Source: Bacillus sp. SD075 (lineage in GTDB: Bacteria > Bacillota > Bacilli > Bacillales > DSM-1321). From it: DNA of 64,000 nt. The notes beneath the pieces were generated by a model. The model saw only the letters and a list, made by a program, of their open reading frames with translations. It was not told the origin of the DNA and ran no database searches. The stretch lies in the NCBI RefSeq assembly GCF_017355165.1, contig NZ_JADILK010000015.1, forward strand, positions 1-64,000, written 5' to 3'. Below, one piece after another: positions 36,206 through 45,968 of this stretch. The translations under genes and the position numbers were made by a program. Numbering within the stretch: position 1 is the first letter of the stretch; every line of letters begins with the position of its first letter.

Positions 36206-36226
36206 AAAATTGGTTAGACCAATTTT
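36206..36226. promoter_or_regulatory. GntR operator candidate 2
   Basis: AAAATTGGT, then TAG, then ACCAATTTT: perfect 9-bp arms. It begins one base after the -10 box (36199-36204), covering the transcription start, a classic repressor position. The core TGGT-N3-ACCA is the general FadR-subfamily operator form. Confidence 0.82.
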
Positions 36227-36391
36227 GAAATATAATGGAAGCGATATCATCTTTAAGCTATTAAGGAGGGGAAAAACGTCGATCAATATTACAGTTGAAG
36301 AATTGAAGAAGAAGCTAATTCTGGTTATGGTGTGACCAAAGCTTTTTAATATGATGACAAAAACAGATATGGCAGAAAGAAGGGGAAATGA

Positions 36392-37780
36392 ATGGAAGCG
36401 GCTAGTGTAAATTGGGTCAACGCTTTAAAGGAAGTTCTTTCGGAAAATCAAGTAACAGAAAACCAGACAGTAAGAGAATTGCATGGCAGAGATGAGTCGT
36501 ATCATACTGTAAGCCTTCCCGATATTGTTGTATTTCCAGAAACAACGCAGCAAGTTAGTGAAATTGTGAAATTGGCAAATAAGTATAAAATTCCGATGGT
36601 CCCTTTTGGATTGGGGTCCAGCCTCGAGGGACATGTTATACCATACCAACATGGTATAACTATTGATTTTTCATTAATGAATAAAATCCTGGAAGTGCGT
36701 GAAAATGATTTCCTCGTAAAGGTTCAGCCTGGCGTAACTCGATCGCAACTGAACAAAGAACTGAAAAAATACGGTTTGTTTTTTTCTGTGGATCCGGGGG
36801 CCGATGCTACTCTGGGCGGAATGGCGGCAACAAATGCTAGTGGAACGACATCCGTTAAATATGGTGTGATGCGTGACCAAGTCCGTGATCTTGAAGTGGT
36901 TCTTGCAGATGGCTCCATAATACATACTGGCAATTTGGCAGCTAAATCGTCATCTGGTTACCATCTAAACGGTCTTTTTGTTGGTTCTGAGGGAACGCTT
37001 GGCTGTTTTACGGAATTGACGTTGAGAGTTTACGGAATACCTGAGCACGTTATGGCGGCAAGAGCATCATTTCCGGCATTGAACCATGCGGTAGAAGCTG
37101 TCGTATCCATTTTGCAGTCAGGTGTCCCAATTGCAAGGGTGGAACTTGTCGATGAACCATCAATGAAGCAGGTTAACCTTTATAGTGATACAAGCTATAA
37201 CGAAGCGCCTACACTATTTTTGGAGTTTCATGGTAATGACGCAGGATTGAAACAAGATGTAGAGTTCACAAAAGAAATAGTAGCAGAACATAATTGTCTT
37301 GATATTGAATTTGAGACAGATAACGCTGCCAGGAACCGCCTATGGGAAGCTCGCCATAATCTTGCCTATGCTTATATTCAAGGCTATCCTGGAAAAAAAC
37401 TGATGGTGACTGATGTCTGCCTTCCGATATCAGAGCTGTCTGGTGCCATTCATAATGCAAGGGAAGCTGTTGATTTCCTGGGCCTTACCGGTGGTATCGT
37501 CGGCCATGTAGGCGATGGGAACTATCACGTGCTCTTAATGATTGATAATAAAAATCAAGAAGAGGTTAGAAAAGCAGAACAGCTAAATGAACAAATTGTC
37601 CTATATGCCCTTGAGCGTAAAGGAACATGCACTGGAGAACATGGAGTTGGGGTCGGTAAACAAAAATATCAGAAAAAAGAACATGGGGACTCACTGTTTG
37701 TGATGGAAAAAATTAAAGTAGCCCTTGATCCAGATAATTTATTAAATCCTAGTAAAATATTAATGCAGGAAAGAGTGTGA
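36392..37780 (+). CDS. FAD-linked D-lactate/2-hydroxyacid dehydrogenase
   Basis: A 462-aa FAD-binding type-4 oxidoreductase, close to mammalian/yeast-type D-lactate dehydrogenase. It has PFGLGSSLEGH and DPGADATLGGMAATNASGT in the FAD domain, VGSEGTLGCFTELTLRV, and GHVGDGNYH plus CTGEHGVGVGK in the catalytic cap. D-lactate is the likely substrate; glycolate or 2-hydroxyglutarate are alternatives. It is single-subunit here, with no Fe-S gene following. It forms an operon with the BASS transporter 4 bp downstream, controlled by the GntR operator. Confidence 0.85.
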   Translation: MEAASVNWVNALKEVLSENQVTENQTVRELHGRDESYHTVSLPDIVVFPETTQQVSEIVKLANKYKIPMVPFGLGSSLEGHVIPYQHGITIDFSLMNKILEVRENDFLVKVQPGVTRSQLNKELKKYGLFFSVDPGADATLGGMAATNASGTTSVKYGVMRDQVRDLEVVLADGSIIHTGNLAAKSSSGYHLNGLFVGSEGTLGCFTELTLRVYGIPEHVMAARASFPALNHAVEAVVSILQSGVPIARVELVDEPSMKQVNLYSDTSYNEAPTLFLEFHGNDAGLKQDVEFTKEIVAEHNCLDIEFETDNAARNRLWEARHNLAYAYIQGYPGKKLMVTDVCLPISELSGAIHNAREAVDFLGLTGGIVGHVGDGNYHVLLMIDNKNQEEVRKAEQLNEQIVLYALERKGTCTGEHGVGVGKQKYQKKEHGDSLFVMEKIKVALDPDNLLNPSKILMQERV

Positions 37781-37784
37781 TGAA

Positions 37785-38759
37785 ATGAAAGTATTAGAAG
37801 CATTCAGTGCATTAGCCGGAAAATATTTTGCTGTTTGGGTTATCTTAATATCCGTCATTGCCTTCATTTTTCCAGAGCCATTTTTGGGATTGGGGGGATA
37901 TATTACATTATTGCTTGGTGTTGTCATGTTTGGAATGGGGCTTACTTTAAAAGCAGTTGATTTTAAAATCATCATTACTAAACCGCTGCCTGTGATAATT
38001 GGAGTTTGCGCCCAGTTTATCATCATGCCATCTGTGGCATTTCTTATTGCGAATCTTATGAATTTGCCAGCAGAATTGGCTGCTGGACTAGTTTTGCTCG
38101 GCTGTGTGCCAGGTGGAACAGCCTCTAACGTTATGGTTTATCTGGCAAAAGGTAATGTACCTTTGTCGATAGCTATGACTTCAGTATCCACCTTACTGGC
38201 TCCAATCATGACACCACTGCTTCTGCTTTTGCTGGCAGGACAATGGATGCCGGTTGATTTTTTTGATATGTTTAAGTCCATTATACAAGTCATCCTTCTT
38301 CCAATCGTTTTAGGTTTGGCCATTAAGCGCTTTTTCCCTGTAATAGTTGAAAAAAGCTTAACCGTATTACCGCTTATCTCGGTAGCAGCTATCATTACTA
38401 TTGTAAGCGCAGTAGTCTCAGGCAATGCAGCTAGCATTGCTACATCCGGGTTCCTTATTTTCACTGCCGTGATGCTTCACAACGGATTTGGGCTTCTGTT
38501 TGGTTACTTAGCAGCAAAAGTACTTGGACTTGATGAAGTGAATAGAAGGGCGATTTCGATTGAAGTAGGCATGCAGAACTCAGGGTTAGGCGTAGCGCTT
38601 GCCACTGCACATTTCGGCCCTCTGGCAGCACTTCCAAGTGTCCTTGCAGCTGCATGGCACAACATATCCGGACCAATTCTTGCCACTTACTGGTCAAAAA
38701 AGTCTGCTGGCGACAGTATAGAGGAAACGCCAGTCACTCCGGTGGAGACCAAGTTTTAA
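37785..38759 (+). CDS. Bile acid:sodium symporter (BASS) family transporter
   Basis: A 324-aa membrane protein with about nine or ten helices and typical BASS signatures (LGVVMFGMGLTL, LVLLGCVPGGTASNVMVYLAKGN, RRAISIEVGMQNSGLGVALA). Bacterial members import organic acids and vitamins with Na+. Coupling to a hydroxyacid dehydrogenase and a FadR-type regulator suggests uptake of that acid or a related carboxylate, which is an inference. It is followed by a terminator. Confidence 0.88.
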   Translation: MKVLEAFSALAGKYFAVWVILISVIAFIFPEPFLGLGGYITLLLGVVMFGMGLTLKAVDFKIIITKPLPVIIGVCAQFIIMPSVAFLIANLMNLPAELAAGLVLLGCVPGGTASNVMVYLAKGNVPLSIAMTSVSTLLAPIMTPLLLLLLAGQWMPVDFFDMFKSIIQVILLPIVLGLAIKRFFPVIVEKSLTVLPLISVAAIITIVSAVVSGNAASIATSGFLIFTAVMLHNGFGLLFGYLAAKVLGLDEVNRRAISIEVGMQNSGLGVALATAHFGPLAALPSVLAAAWHNISGPILATYWSKKSAGDSIEETPVTPVETKF

Positions 38760-39317
38760 TTATATTAATTAATTGAAAAAAATCCCAAGATTCCAGCAGG
38801 GATTTTTTTTGCTGTCTATTAACTCCCATCAATAAGTAAATTTACTAAATGATTTTAAACACGAAATGCGGCGTTGTAGCGTTCTTAGCTTAATACTAGA
38901 TTTGATGACCAGACCTTGCACAAAACGACGCACACTGGACGATGTGAGTTCGTCTAAGTCCAATGATGGGTGTTAGCAGTTAAAAACTCGCCGTAGAGCT
39001 TTAAATCGAATGCGTAACTAGTAAAGATGTTCAAGGAGTAATATTTGAAGAGTTATTGCATCATCTTTGTCAAATATAGGAAAGGTAATTTCATACAGAA
39101 ATAGAATTATAGGGAAAGCTTTATATATTAAGTTATGATGGGCGAAGTGTGCATAAGTTAGAAGTAAGAGTATTTATGAATAGGTATAGGTAGCTGATTG
39201 GATGGCAACAGCTTATATATTTTACCTGATTTCGAATTATTATGTAATAATGTGGAAAAATATCGTATAATCAGCCTATAATTGAATATTTCTATACGAT
39301 TTTAATGGAGGATAAAT
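38760..39317. other. Intergenic region with a terminator
   Basis: After the terminator (38776-38810) there is about 500 bases of AT-rich sequence with no gene that I can support. It precedes the Mrr-like gene, a plausible place for a foreign insert boundary, though no direct repeat was found. Confidence 0.45.
38776..38810 (+). terminator. Terminator of the dehydrogenase-BASS operon
   Basis: AAAAAAATCCC pairs with GGGATTTTTTT around a 12-base loop, with the T run continuing. Confidence 0.85.
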
Positions 39318-40877
39318 GTGGCATATAACTATGAGACAACAATAAATAATTCATATTTAGGTCTTTCTAAGATAATAAAGGGTCAAACCCCAGCAGAAGT
39401 TACTATGAAGTCCCAAAATCAATTGGAAATCTGGAATAAGAGAGAACAAAGAGAACGACACAAAGAATTAATACAGGACATGAAACAACAGGCTGAATAC
39501 GATACCGAAAATGCTTTAAAGGAGATAAATAGTTATAAATATATATTAAATTATACCTTACAAGTAGATGATAAGGTTGATTGGGACAAATTATATGATA
39601 ACGAAAACTTTAGATCATTTGATGTGACTAAAAAGAAGTATGATATTCAAGAATTTAAGTTAAGTTTAAAAGTTCCTATGCCAACGTTCTGGGAAAAAAT
39701 ATTTTCTAAAATGAAAATGAAAAGACTTAAATTAGAGGACCAAGCAAAGATTCAATATGAGGAAGCCGTTCAAAAAGCTGATAGTGAGTATGATGATGCA
39801 CTTGTCATTTATAATAATGAAAAAGAAAAATTCGATGTAGCAAAAGAAGAATACAACAAAACAATTATGGAATTCAAACAAAAATTTGAGCAAGGGGACA
39901 GTCAAGCAGTAAATGATTATATAAGATTGGTATTAGAAAACTCTAGTTATCCAGATGCTATAACAAAAGAATTCAATGTCCAATATAACCCTGAGTCAGA
40001 GATAGGTATAATTGATTATGTTCTCCCACATCCATCAACTATACCCAACGTAATCGATTATAAGTTTATTCAAACAAGAAAAGAAATCGTATCTAAAGAA
40101 ATGAAGAAAAAAGATTTTGAGGAATTTTATGAAGATATAATTTATCAATTAACACTTAGGACTATTCATGAATTGTTTGAATCTGTCTATAATGAAAAGG
40201 TACAAACGGTAGTTTTTAACGGGTGGGTACATGGTATTGATCTGGCTACTGGTCAAGATTTTAATTCGTGTATTTTAAGTATGCAGACTACTAAAGAAGA
40301 GTTTGAAACCATTAACTTAGAAAGGGTCAATCCAAAGGAGTGTTTTAGGAATCTAAAAGGGCTATCATCTGGAGCGCTAAAAAATCTTGCACCTGTCAAA
40401 CCTATATTGAAAATTAATCGGGAAGATTCAAGGTTTGTAGAGTCAAAAGACATATTAGCTGAAGCTAACTCCATTCCTAATCTTGCGGACATGGCTTGGG
40501 ATGATTTTGAACATTTAGTAAGAGGACTTTTTGAAAAAATATTTGCCAAACATGGTGGAGAAGTAAAAGTCACCCAAGCTAGTCGTGATGGTGGTGTGGA
40601 TGCCATTGCATTTGATCCTGATCCAATAAGAGGTGGCAAGTTCGTAATCCAAGCCAAACGATATAACAAAGTCGTTTCTGTTTCTGCTGTTAGAGATTTG
40701 TATGGAACCATGATAAATGAAGGAGCAGTAAAAGGGATTCTGGTAACAACAAGTCATTATGGAAAAGATAGTTATGAATTTGTAAAAGATAAACCTATAA
40801 CATTAATTGATGGATCTAATCTTGTTCATTTATTTAATGAAGAAGGACTGGAGGTAAGAATAGAAATAAAACGATAA
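39318..40877 (+). CDS. Mrr-type restriction endonuclease with long N-terminal helical region
   Basis: A 519-aa protein. The C-terminal 125 residues are an Mrr_cat domain: WDDFEHLVRGLFEK, then DGGVDAIAFDPDP with the catalytic Asp428, and FVIQAKRY with Gln445 and Lys447 (the D...QxK nuclease motif), ending in a GILVTTSHYGKDSYEF segment. Residues about 110-200 form a charged coiled coil. The N-terminal two thirds are unfamiliar. Mrr nucleases are type IV enzymes that cut modified DNA, and no methylase is nearby. TGGAGG precedes GTG 39318; ATG 39316 is out of frame. It is alone between terminators, in an AT-rich setting typical of acquired defence genes. Confidence 0.8.
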   Translation: MAYNYETTINNSYLGLSKIIKGQTPAEVTMKSQNQLEIWNKREQRERHKELIQDMKQQAEYDTENALKEINSYKYILNYTLQVDDKVDWDKLYDNENFRSFDVTKKKYDIQEFKLSLKVPMPTFWEKIFSKMKMKRLKLEDQAKIQYEEAVQKADSEYDDALVIYNNEKEKFDVAKEEYNKTIMEFKQKFEQGDSQAVNDYIRLVLENSSYPDAITKEFNVQYNPESEIGIIDYVLPHPSTIPNVIDYKFIQTRKEIVSKEMKKKDFEEFYEDIIYQLTLRTIHELFESVYNEKVQTVVFNGWVHGIDLATGQDFNSCILSMQTTKEEFETINLERVNPKECFRNLKGLSSGALKNLAPVKPILKINREDSRFVESKDILAEANSIPNLADMAWDDFEHLVRGLFEKIFAKHGGEVKVTQASRDGGVDAIAFDPDPIRGGKFVIQAKRYNKVVSVSAVRDLYGTMINEGAVKGILVTTSHYGKDSYEFVKDKPITLIDGSNLVHLFNEEGLEVRIEIKR

Positions 40878-41493
<616 letters not shown>

Positions 41494-42177
41494 CTAAATG
41501 TCCCCCACTCTGTCCACCATTTTAATCGAGAGATAAACACTAATTACTCCTAATGAACATAGCACTGCATTTACAATATCAGGATTAAGATTGATATTCA
41601 GTAAGTAAGAGAAATTTTGAAATTGCATTAGAAATATTGCACAAATTACCAATGGTATCGTTGCCCTTTTCCAAATTCCAAAGAAAAAGAGTGGTATTAA
41701 ACTAATAAGCGTAACAATGAATGAATGAACAATCATCTTACTAAAATATGTTGTAATATCTTCAACAGTTGGTTGCCCGTTAATGATATGAAATACCTGA
41801 TCAAGTAAATAAGTTGTCACACCAGCCAACAAAAAGGATACTAAAGTACAAAGGAAAATAAAAAGTGAAATAAAAAGAGCTTTTGCCATAACCAATTTTT
41901 TCCGACTTATCGGATATCCGAATGAAAGCGATATTGTTTTATTTTTATATTCATCGATTACAACCTGATTTATAAGAGAAGCTCCGAAAAGGACAAATCC
42001 CAGTTGCATTGAAATCATAAGCTGGATGATGGTTGAATAACTTTGACCAAATTCCGAACTGACCATTTTAATAAAAAACAGGGGCAAGAACATCAAAATC
42101 CCCCAATATATAATCAGCTCACTAAGGATCATTTTTTGCTTTAACTTTCTCCACTCCAACTCCATTAATTTAACCAA
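41494..42177 (-). CDS. ABC-2 type transporter permease (YcbO-like)
   Basis: A protein of about 227 aa with six predicted helices, the last three clustered at the C terminus. It resembles small ABC-2 permeases of peptide antibiotic resistance or bacitracin-type exporters. GGAGG (reading TGGAGGTGG) lies 8 bases before TTG 42177, which overlaps the ATPase stop by 8 bases; ATG 42192 is the longer option. Together with the ATPase and the two-component genes upstream it corresponds to YcbLMNO of B. subtilis. Confidence 0.78.
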   Translation of the reverse strand: MVKLMELEWRKLKQKMILSELIIYWGILMFLPLFFIKMVSSEFGQSYSTIIQLMISMQLGFVLFGASLINQVVIDEYKNKTISLSFGYPISRKKLVMAKALFISLFIFLCTLVSFLLAGVTTYLLDQVFHIINGQPTVEDITTYFSKMIVHSFIVTLISLIPLFFFGIWKRATIPLVICAIFLMQFQNFSYLLNINLNPDIVNAVLCSLGVISVYLSIKMVDRVGDI

Positions 42178-43096
42178 TTTTTCCACCTCCATGAATTTGC
42201 TGATAAAAATAATCTTCTAAAGTACTTGTATGCTTTTGTATTTCCTCGATATCTACATCATGCAAAATTAGTTTTTTGGATATTACACTTTGCGGCAAAG
42301 TGAGATCATATATACGAATCCTATTGTCATGCACAATTTTCATATTAGAAATTTGAAGTTCATACTCAAGTAAATAGATTGATTTCTCCACATCTTTTGT
42401 AACAATTTCAATATAGTCTGTTCGTTGCTTACTAATATCTGCTAAAGTCACCTCGTTCACGAGCTTTCCATCCTTAATGACACCAATTCTGTCAGCTACT
42501 TGTTCAATTTCCCCTAAGATGTGACTTGATAGAAGGAAAGTAATCCCATATTCCCTATTCAACATTAGGATTAGATCTCTTATATCTTTTATACCAATTG
42601 GATCAAGGCCATTTGTAGGTTCATCTAATATAATCAGTTCAGGTTTCGTAATAATTGCTCTTACAATCCCCAGCCGCTGCTTCATCCCAAGCGAAAAATC
42701 GCTCACGATTTTATCTTCAATCCCAGATAGATGAACCATCTCCAACGCTTGTATAATTGCCTTTTTATCATAAAAGCCTAAGTATTCACAATGAAGCTGA
42801 AGATTTTCCATCGCAGTTAAATGTTCGAAAAAGATTGGATACTCAATGATACTTCCGACCCGTTTCAAACCAGACTTCTCGTCATTTGTTAGCTTCTGAC
42901 CAAACAATTCAATCTCTCCAGTGGTTGGGCTTATTATTCCTGTTAGCATTTTCATGATTGTCGTTTTCCCTGCACCATTTTGACCAAGGAAACCATAAAT
43001 TTCACCCTTTTTTATATGAAGATTCACATTAGATACGAGCCCTTTTCCTTTGACCTTTTTTGTTAAGTTATTTGTTCTTACAACATAATCCATCAT
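42170..43096 (-). CDS. ABC transporter ATP-binding protein (YcbN/BcrA-like)
   Basis: A 308-aa export ATPase with Walker A GQNGAGKTT, signature FSLGMKQRLGI, Walker B LIILDEPTNGLDP and switch His in LLSSH. The C-terminal 80 residues are the variable domain found in BcrA-type bacitracin exporter ATPases. GGGAGG precedes ATG 43096 and ATG 43093. It is separated from the kinase gene by a terminator, so it may have its own promoter activated by the response regulator. Confidence 0.88.
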   Translation of the reverse strand: MMDYVVRTNNLTKKVKGKGLVSNVNLHIKKGEIYGFLGQNGAGKTTIMKMLTGIISPTTGEIELFGQKLTNDEKSGLKRVGSIIEYPIFFEHLTAMENLQLHCEYLGFYDKKAIIQALEMVHLSGIEDKIVSDFSLGMKQRLGIVRAIITKPELIILDEPTNGLDPIGIKDIRDLILMLNREYGITFLLSSHILGEIEQVADRIGVIKDGKLVNEVTLADISKQRTDYIEIVTKDVEKSIYLLEYELQISNMKIVHDNRIRIYDLTLPQSVISKKLILHDVDIEEIQKHTSTLEDYFYQQIHGGGKIG

Positions 43097-43230
43097 TTTT
43101 GCCTCCCTTATTGCTATCTACTTCCATCTTAAGCAGAGAAAGTACCTTTTTTCTTTCTCAATCCTTACATGTTCCTTAAGTTTTAGAAAAACTGGCGTAA
43201 GGAGTAAAAGCTCACATCAATCTCGAAGCT

Positions 43231-43261
43231 AAAAAAGAGCTGTTCCGTTAGAACATCTCTT
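43231..43261 (-). terminator. Terminator between kinase and ABC genes
   Basis: On the minus strand AAGAG-A-TGTTC pairs with GAACA-G-CTCTT, followed by six T. It separates the regulatory genes from the transporter genes. Confidence 0.7.
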
Positions 43262-43270
43262 AAAGAAGTA

Positions 43271-44203
43271 TTAATATGTAATTTGTTTAAAAATACAAGT
43301 AAAGCTCGTTTTTTCATAAGGTTTGCTGTTTAAATGGATGGTACCTCTCATCTCTTCTGTTAAACGTTTTGAGATACTTAGACCCAACCCACTCCCTTGA
43401 AATTTTGGATTCCTGGCATCATCTAATGTATACAACCGGTCAAACACCCGATCTTGATGGATTTCTGCAATACCTTTACCCCTATCCCAAATCTCTACAG
43501 TAACAGCTCCATCATCCTCTCGAAGTGTTAATCCGAAAACCCCTCCATCACTGCCATATCGAATTGAATTTGAAATAAGGTTATTAAATATACGGTTTAA
43601 GGCGTCCTCATTACCTAAGATGTAAAGATGCTGATCAGGGATATCAACTTCTACTTGAAGTCCTTTCGCGAGCAGTATGTCATAAAACTCCAAAACATTT
43701 TTTCTGCAAACTTCATTGAGTGATAGTTTACTTAAAGGAATCACGTAATCATCTGATTCTATTTTTACCAGATCAAAAAACTGATTGAGTAAACCAGTTA
43801 AGTTCAATACTTTTTCATGCAGCCTTGTCATTAATATTTTCTTTTCCTCTTCAGTCATCGCATCATTCAGTTTCAATTTCTCTACATAACCTAAAATAAC
43901 CGTAAGTGGCGTTTTTAAATCATGGGACATATTGGATATTAATTTTCTTAAGCTATCTTTTGTTTTTACATAATCCGCAATTACCTTTTGATTGAAATCC
44001 AATAGCCTGTTAATTTGAATGAGTAATTGCTGCAGGGCTTGCTTATCGGTCTGAATTAATACTTTTTCAGATGTTTCATGTGTGATGATATCGTTTAATT
44101 TTCCACTTATTTCATAAAGGTTTTGCTTAAGTTTTCTTCGGGACAAATACTGGAGGACATTCATGATTACTAAAAAAACCATTGCACAAAGAATGATTAC
44201 CAT
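43271..44203 (-). CDS. Sensor histidine kinase (YcbM-like)
   Basis: A 310-aa kinase with a single N-terminal helix (VIILCAMVFLVIMNVLQYL) and no extracellular domain. A linker, HisKA with the phosphorylated His in LISNMSHDLKTPLTVILGYV, and a HATPase with NLISNSIRYG, DRGKGI and GSGLGLSIS follow. Without an external sensor it may read the state of the membrane or of the ABC transporter, as intramembrane-sensing kinases do. It is coupled to the response-regulator gene (3 bp apart). Confidence 0.87.
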   Translation of the reverse strand: MVIILCAMVFLVIMNVLQYLSRRKLKQNLYEISGKLNDIITHETSEKVLIQTDKQALQQLLIQINRLLDFNQKVIADYVKTKDSLRKLISNMSHDLKTPLTVILGYVEKLKLNDAMTEEEKKILMTRLHEKVLNLTGLLNQFFDLVKIESDDYVIPLSKLSLNEVCRKNVLEFYDILLAKGLQVEVDIPDQHLYILGNEDALNRIFNNLISNSIRYGSDGGVFGLTLREDDGAVTVEIWDRGKGIAEIHQDRVFDRLYTLDDARNPKFQGSGLGLSISKRLTEEMRGTIHLNSKPYEKTSFTCIFKQITY

Positions 44204-44206
44204 AAG

Positions 44207-44902
44207 CTACTCACCTAATTTATAACCAATCCCCCATATCGTTCTAATATATTGTGGGTTGGATGGATCAGTTTCAATTTTTTCACGTAGTCTTCTTATA
44301 TGTACGTTAATGACATTTTCATTCCCGTAATAATCATCTTCCCAAATAAAGTGATAGATTTGTTCCTTTGTAAATACTCTGCTTTGATTGGTCATAAACA
44401 ACTTTAATATGTGAAACTCCTTTGATGTCAGTTGAACCGTTCTTCCTCTAACATTTACAGTAAATGAATTTAAATCAAGGGTGAGCTCTTCATGTTGGAG
44501 AGTATTTTGGGTGGAGTTGCTTTCGGATGGATGATATTGCGTTGCCCTGCGAATAGCTGCATGAACTCTAGCTGTTAATTCAATCATCGAAAATGGCTTG
44601 CTTATATAATCATCGGCGCCAAATCCAAGCCCAAGCGCTTTATCGAGATCACTTCCTTTTGCAGAAATAATTAATATAGGAACCATGCTCATTTCTCTTA
44701 TTTTTTTCAATAAATCCATACCAGTCAATTTAGGAATCATTAAGTCAAGTAGGAGTAAGTCAGGTTCTTTATCATGAAAGAGAGCTAGTGCCTCTTCCCC
44801 ATCAAATGCGGTATGTACTGTATAATTCTCCTGTAAAAGGGCACTTCCTATTAATTGACTAATTTCTACATCATCCTCAATTAGCAGAATGCTCTTCTGC
44901 AT
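44207..44902 (-). CDS. OmpR-family response regulator (YcbL-like)
   Basis: A 231-aa protein with a receiver domain (IEDDVEI, phospho-acceptor in LLLLDLMIP, Lys in ISKPFS) and a C-terminal winged helix (ELTLDLNSFTVNVRGRTVQLTSKEFHILKLF...VINVHIRRLREKIE). It probably activates the ABC exporter genes downstream in response to a cell-envelope-active compound; that is inferred from the YcbLMNO and BceRSAB precedents. Confidence 0.88.
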   Translation of the reverse strand: MQKSILLIEDDVEISQLIGSALLQENYTVHTAFDGEEALALFHDKEPDLLLLDLMIPKLTGMDLLKKIREMSMVPILIISAKGSDLDKALGLGFGADDYISKPFSMIELTARVHAAIRRATQYHPSESNSTQNTLQHEELTLDLNSFTVNVRGRTVQLTSKEFHILKLFMTNQSRVFTKEQIYHFIWEDDYYGNENVINVHIRRLREKIETDPSNPQYIRTIWGIGYKLGE

Positions 44903-45968
44903 ATTTCCACATCCTTTTAAGTGTTGAATTGTATATGAACCCTTATTTCTATATTACATTACGGACTATAAATATTAAAAAACAATTTCACAGTAAAGTC
45001 AGTTCCCTTAATTTTTTTGAATTTTAATTGATATGCTAATTGTTCATATTTTTCGTTTTTGGTCATTTTAATTAGGGGTGCGTTATATCAATAATACTCC
45101 AAACAAAAATGCCGCTATGATACATTTCTACATTTTGCTTATCCTTTCATGAAGACCTATTCAAAGAATCATTATCTAATAATTCTGTAGTCACCTAAAT
45201 TAATCCTGCTTAACTGACATGATTTATCATTTTTATTATTTTAATATATAAAATAAGTGACCAAATGAGAAAAATCACGGGTTAACATTTATTAAAAATT
45301 ATATAAATATAATTTATACAGATGGCAATATGGCAATTCAAAGTTTTTTTATCTTGAAAGTTCTCCTGAAAATGATGATGCCTATTCAGTCAAATAATCT
45401 CCTATAAGCCTTCTCCATTTAACTTATAGCCGCCTATAGTATGATTACCCTTTAATAAATGATTAAAATCAGTCCCCTTGTGTTTAAATTTTTAAGGAAA
45501 TGCTTCGTGCAACAATATGCAGTGATTCACTAGTAAGCTGCCAAGGGTTACTACTTTCAGCAATCAGTTCTCCGGTTTCATGTGTGCAATTCATTTATAT
45601 GTAACTCGTATAAGTCGATTATTACATTTTATAAAAAAAGATGTAAAAAGTTGCCGGAATCCAAGCAGCATAAAGGGAAATTCCAGAAGTCATTAGAATT
45701 ATTTTAAGTTCTTTGGTATGGTCTGAATAAGCGGAATAATAATGTTATGTAAACATTAATTGCGGAATTTTGATCACCTGTTCCTTTATTTCTTTTTCCT
45801 TTATTAAGAAGTTACCGAAAGTGGGTAAACAAGGAACAGTAACACTCCCGACTTTAATAGAAACATTTTTGTAAAAGCCTATACTATTATGGAACATTAT
45901 ATCTAATGGATAAATAAGGGAACACGAAATCATACTTGATCTCATGTTCCTTTTGTAAGATAGGTTAA
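44903..45968. other. Long intergenic region, no gene recognised
   Basis: More than 1 kb of AT-rich DNA. An open frame at 45745-45945 (minus) overlaps a hairpin (45912-45951: GGAACA...TGTTCC) that looks like the end of the nitronate monooxygenase transcript, so I treat it as non-coding. I see no other repeat or dyad that I can support. Confidence 0.45.

Larger units (their letters stand above)
35862..36391. other. Regulatory intergenic region with promoters, two operators and a short relic frame
   Basis: A minus-strand promoter for the GntR gene is seen as TTAACA (35996-35991) and TATAAT (35974-35969), 16 bp apart. A plus-strand promoter is TTGAAA (36177-36182) and TATAAT (36199-36204), 16 bp apart. 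Between 36264 and 36390 a ribosome-site-like AGGAGGGG is followed by a frame reading ITVEELKKK that soon stops; this could be the stub of a dehydrogenase gene. Confidence 0.55.

Noticed and set aside
39316-39345. ATG 39316 as start of the Mrr-like gene
   Set aside because: It is out of frame and stops after nine codons; GTG 39318 behind GGAGG fits the long frame.
45745-45945. Minus-strand 66-codon frame
   Set aside because: Its start lies within a hairpin that probably ends the nitronate monooxygenase transcript, and no ribosome site is seen.
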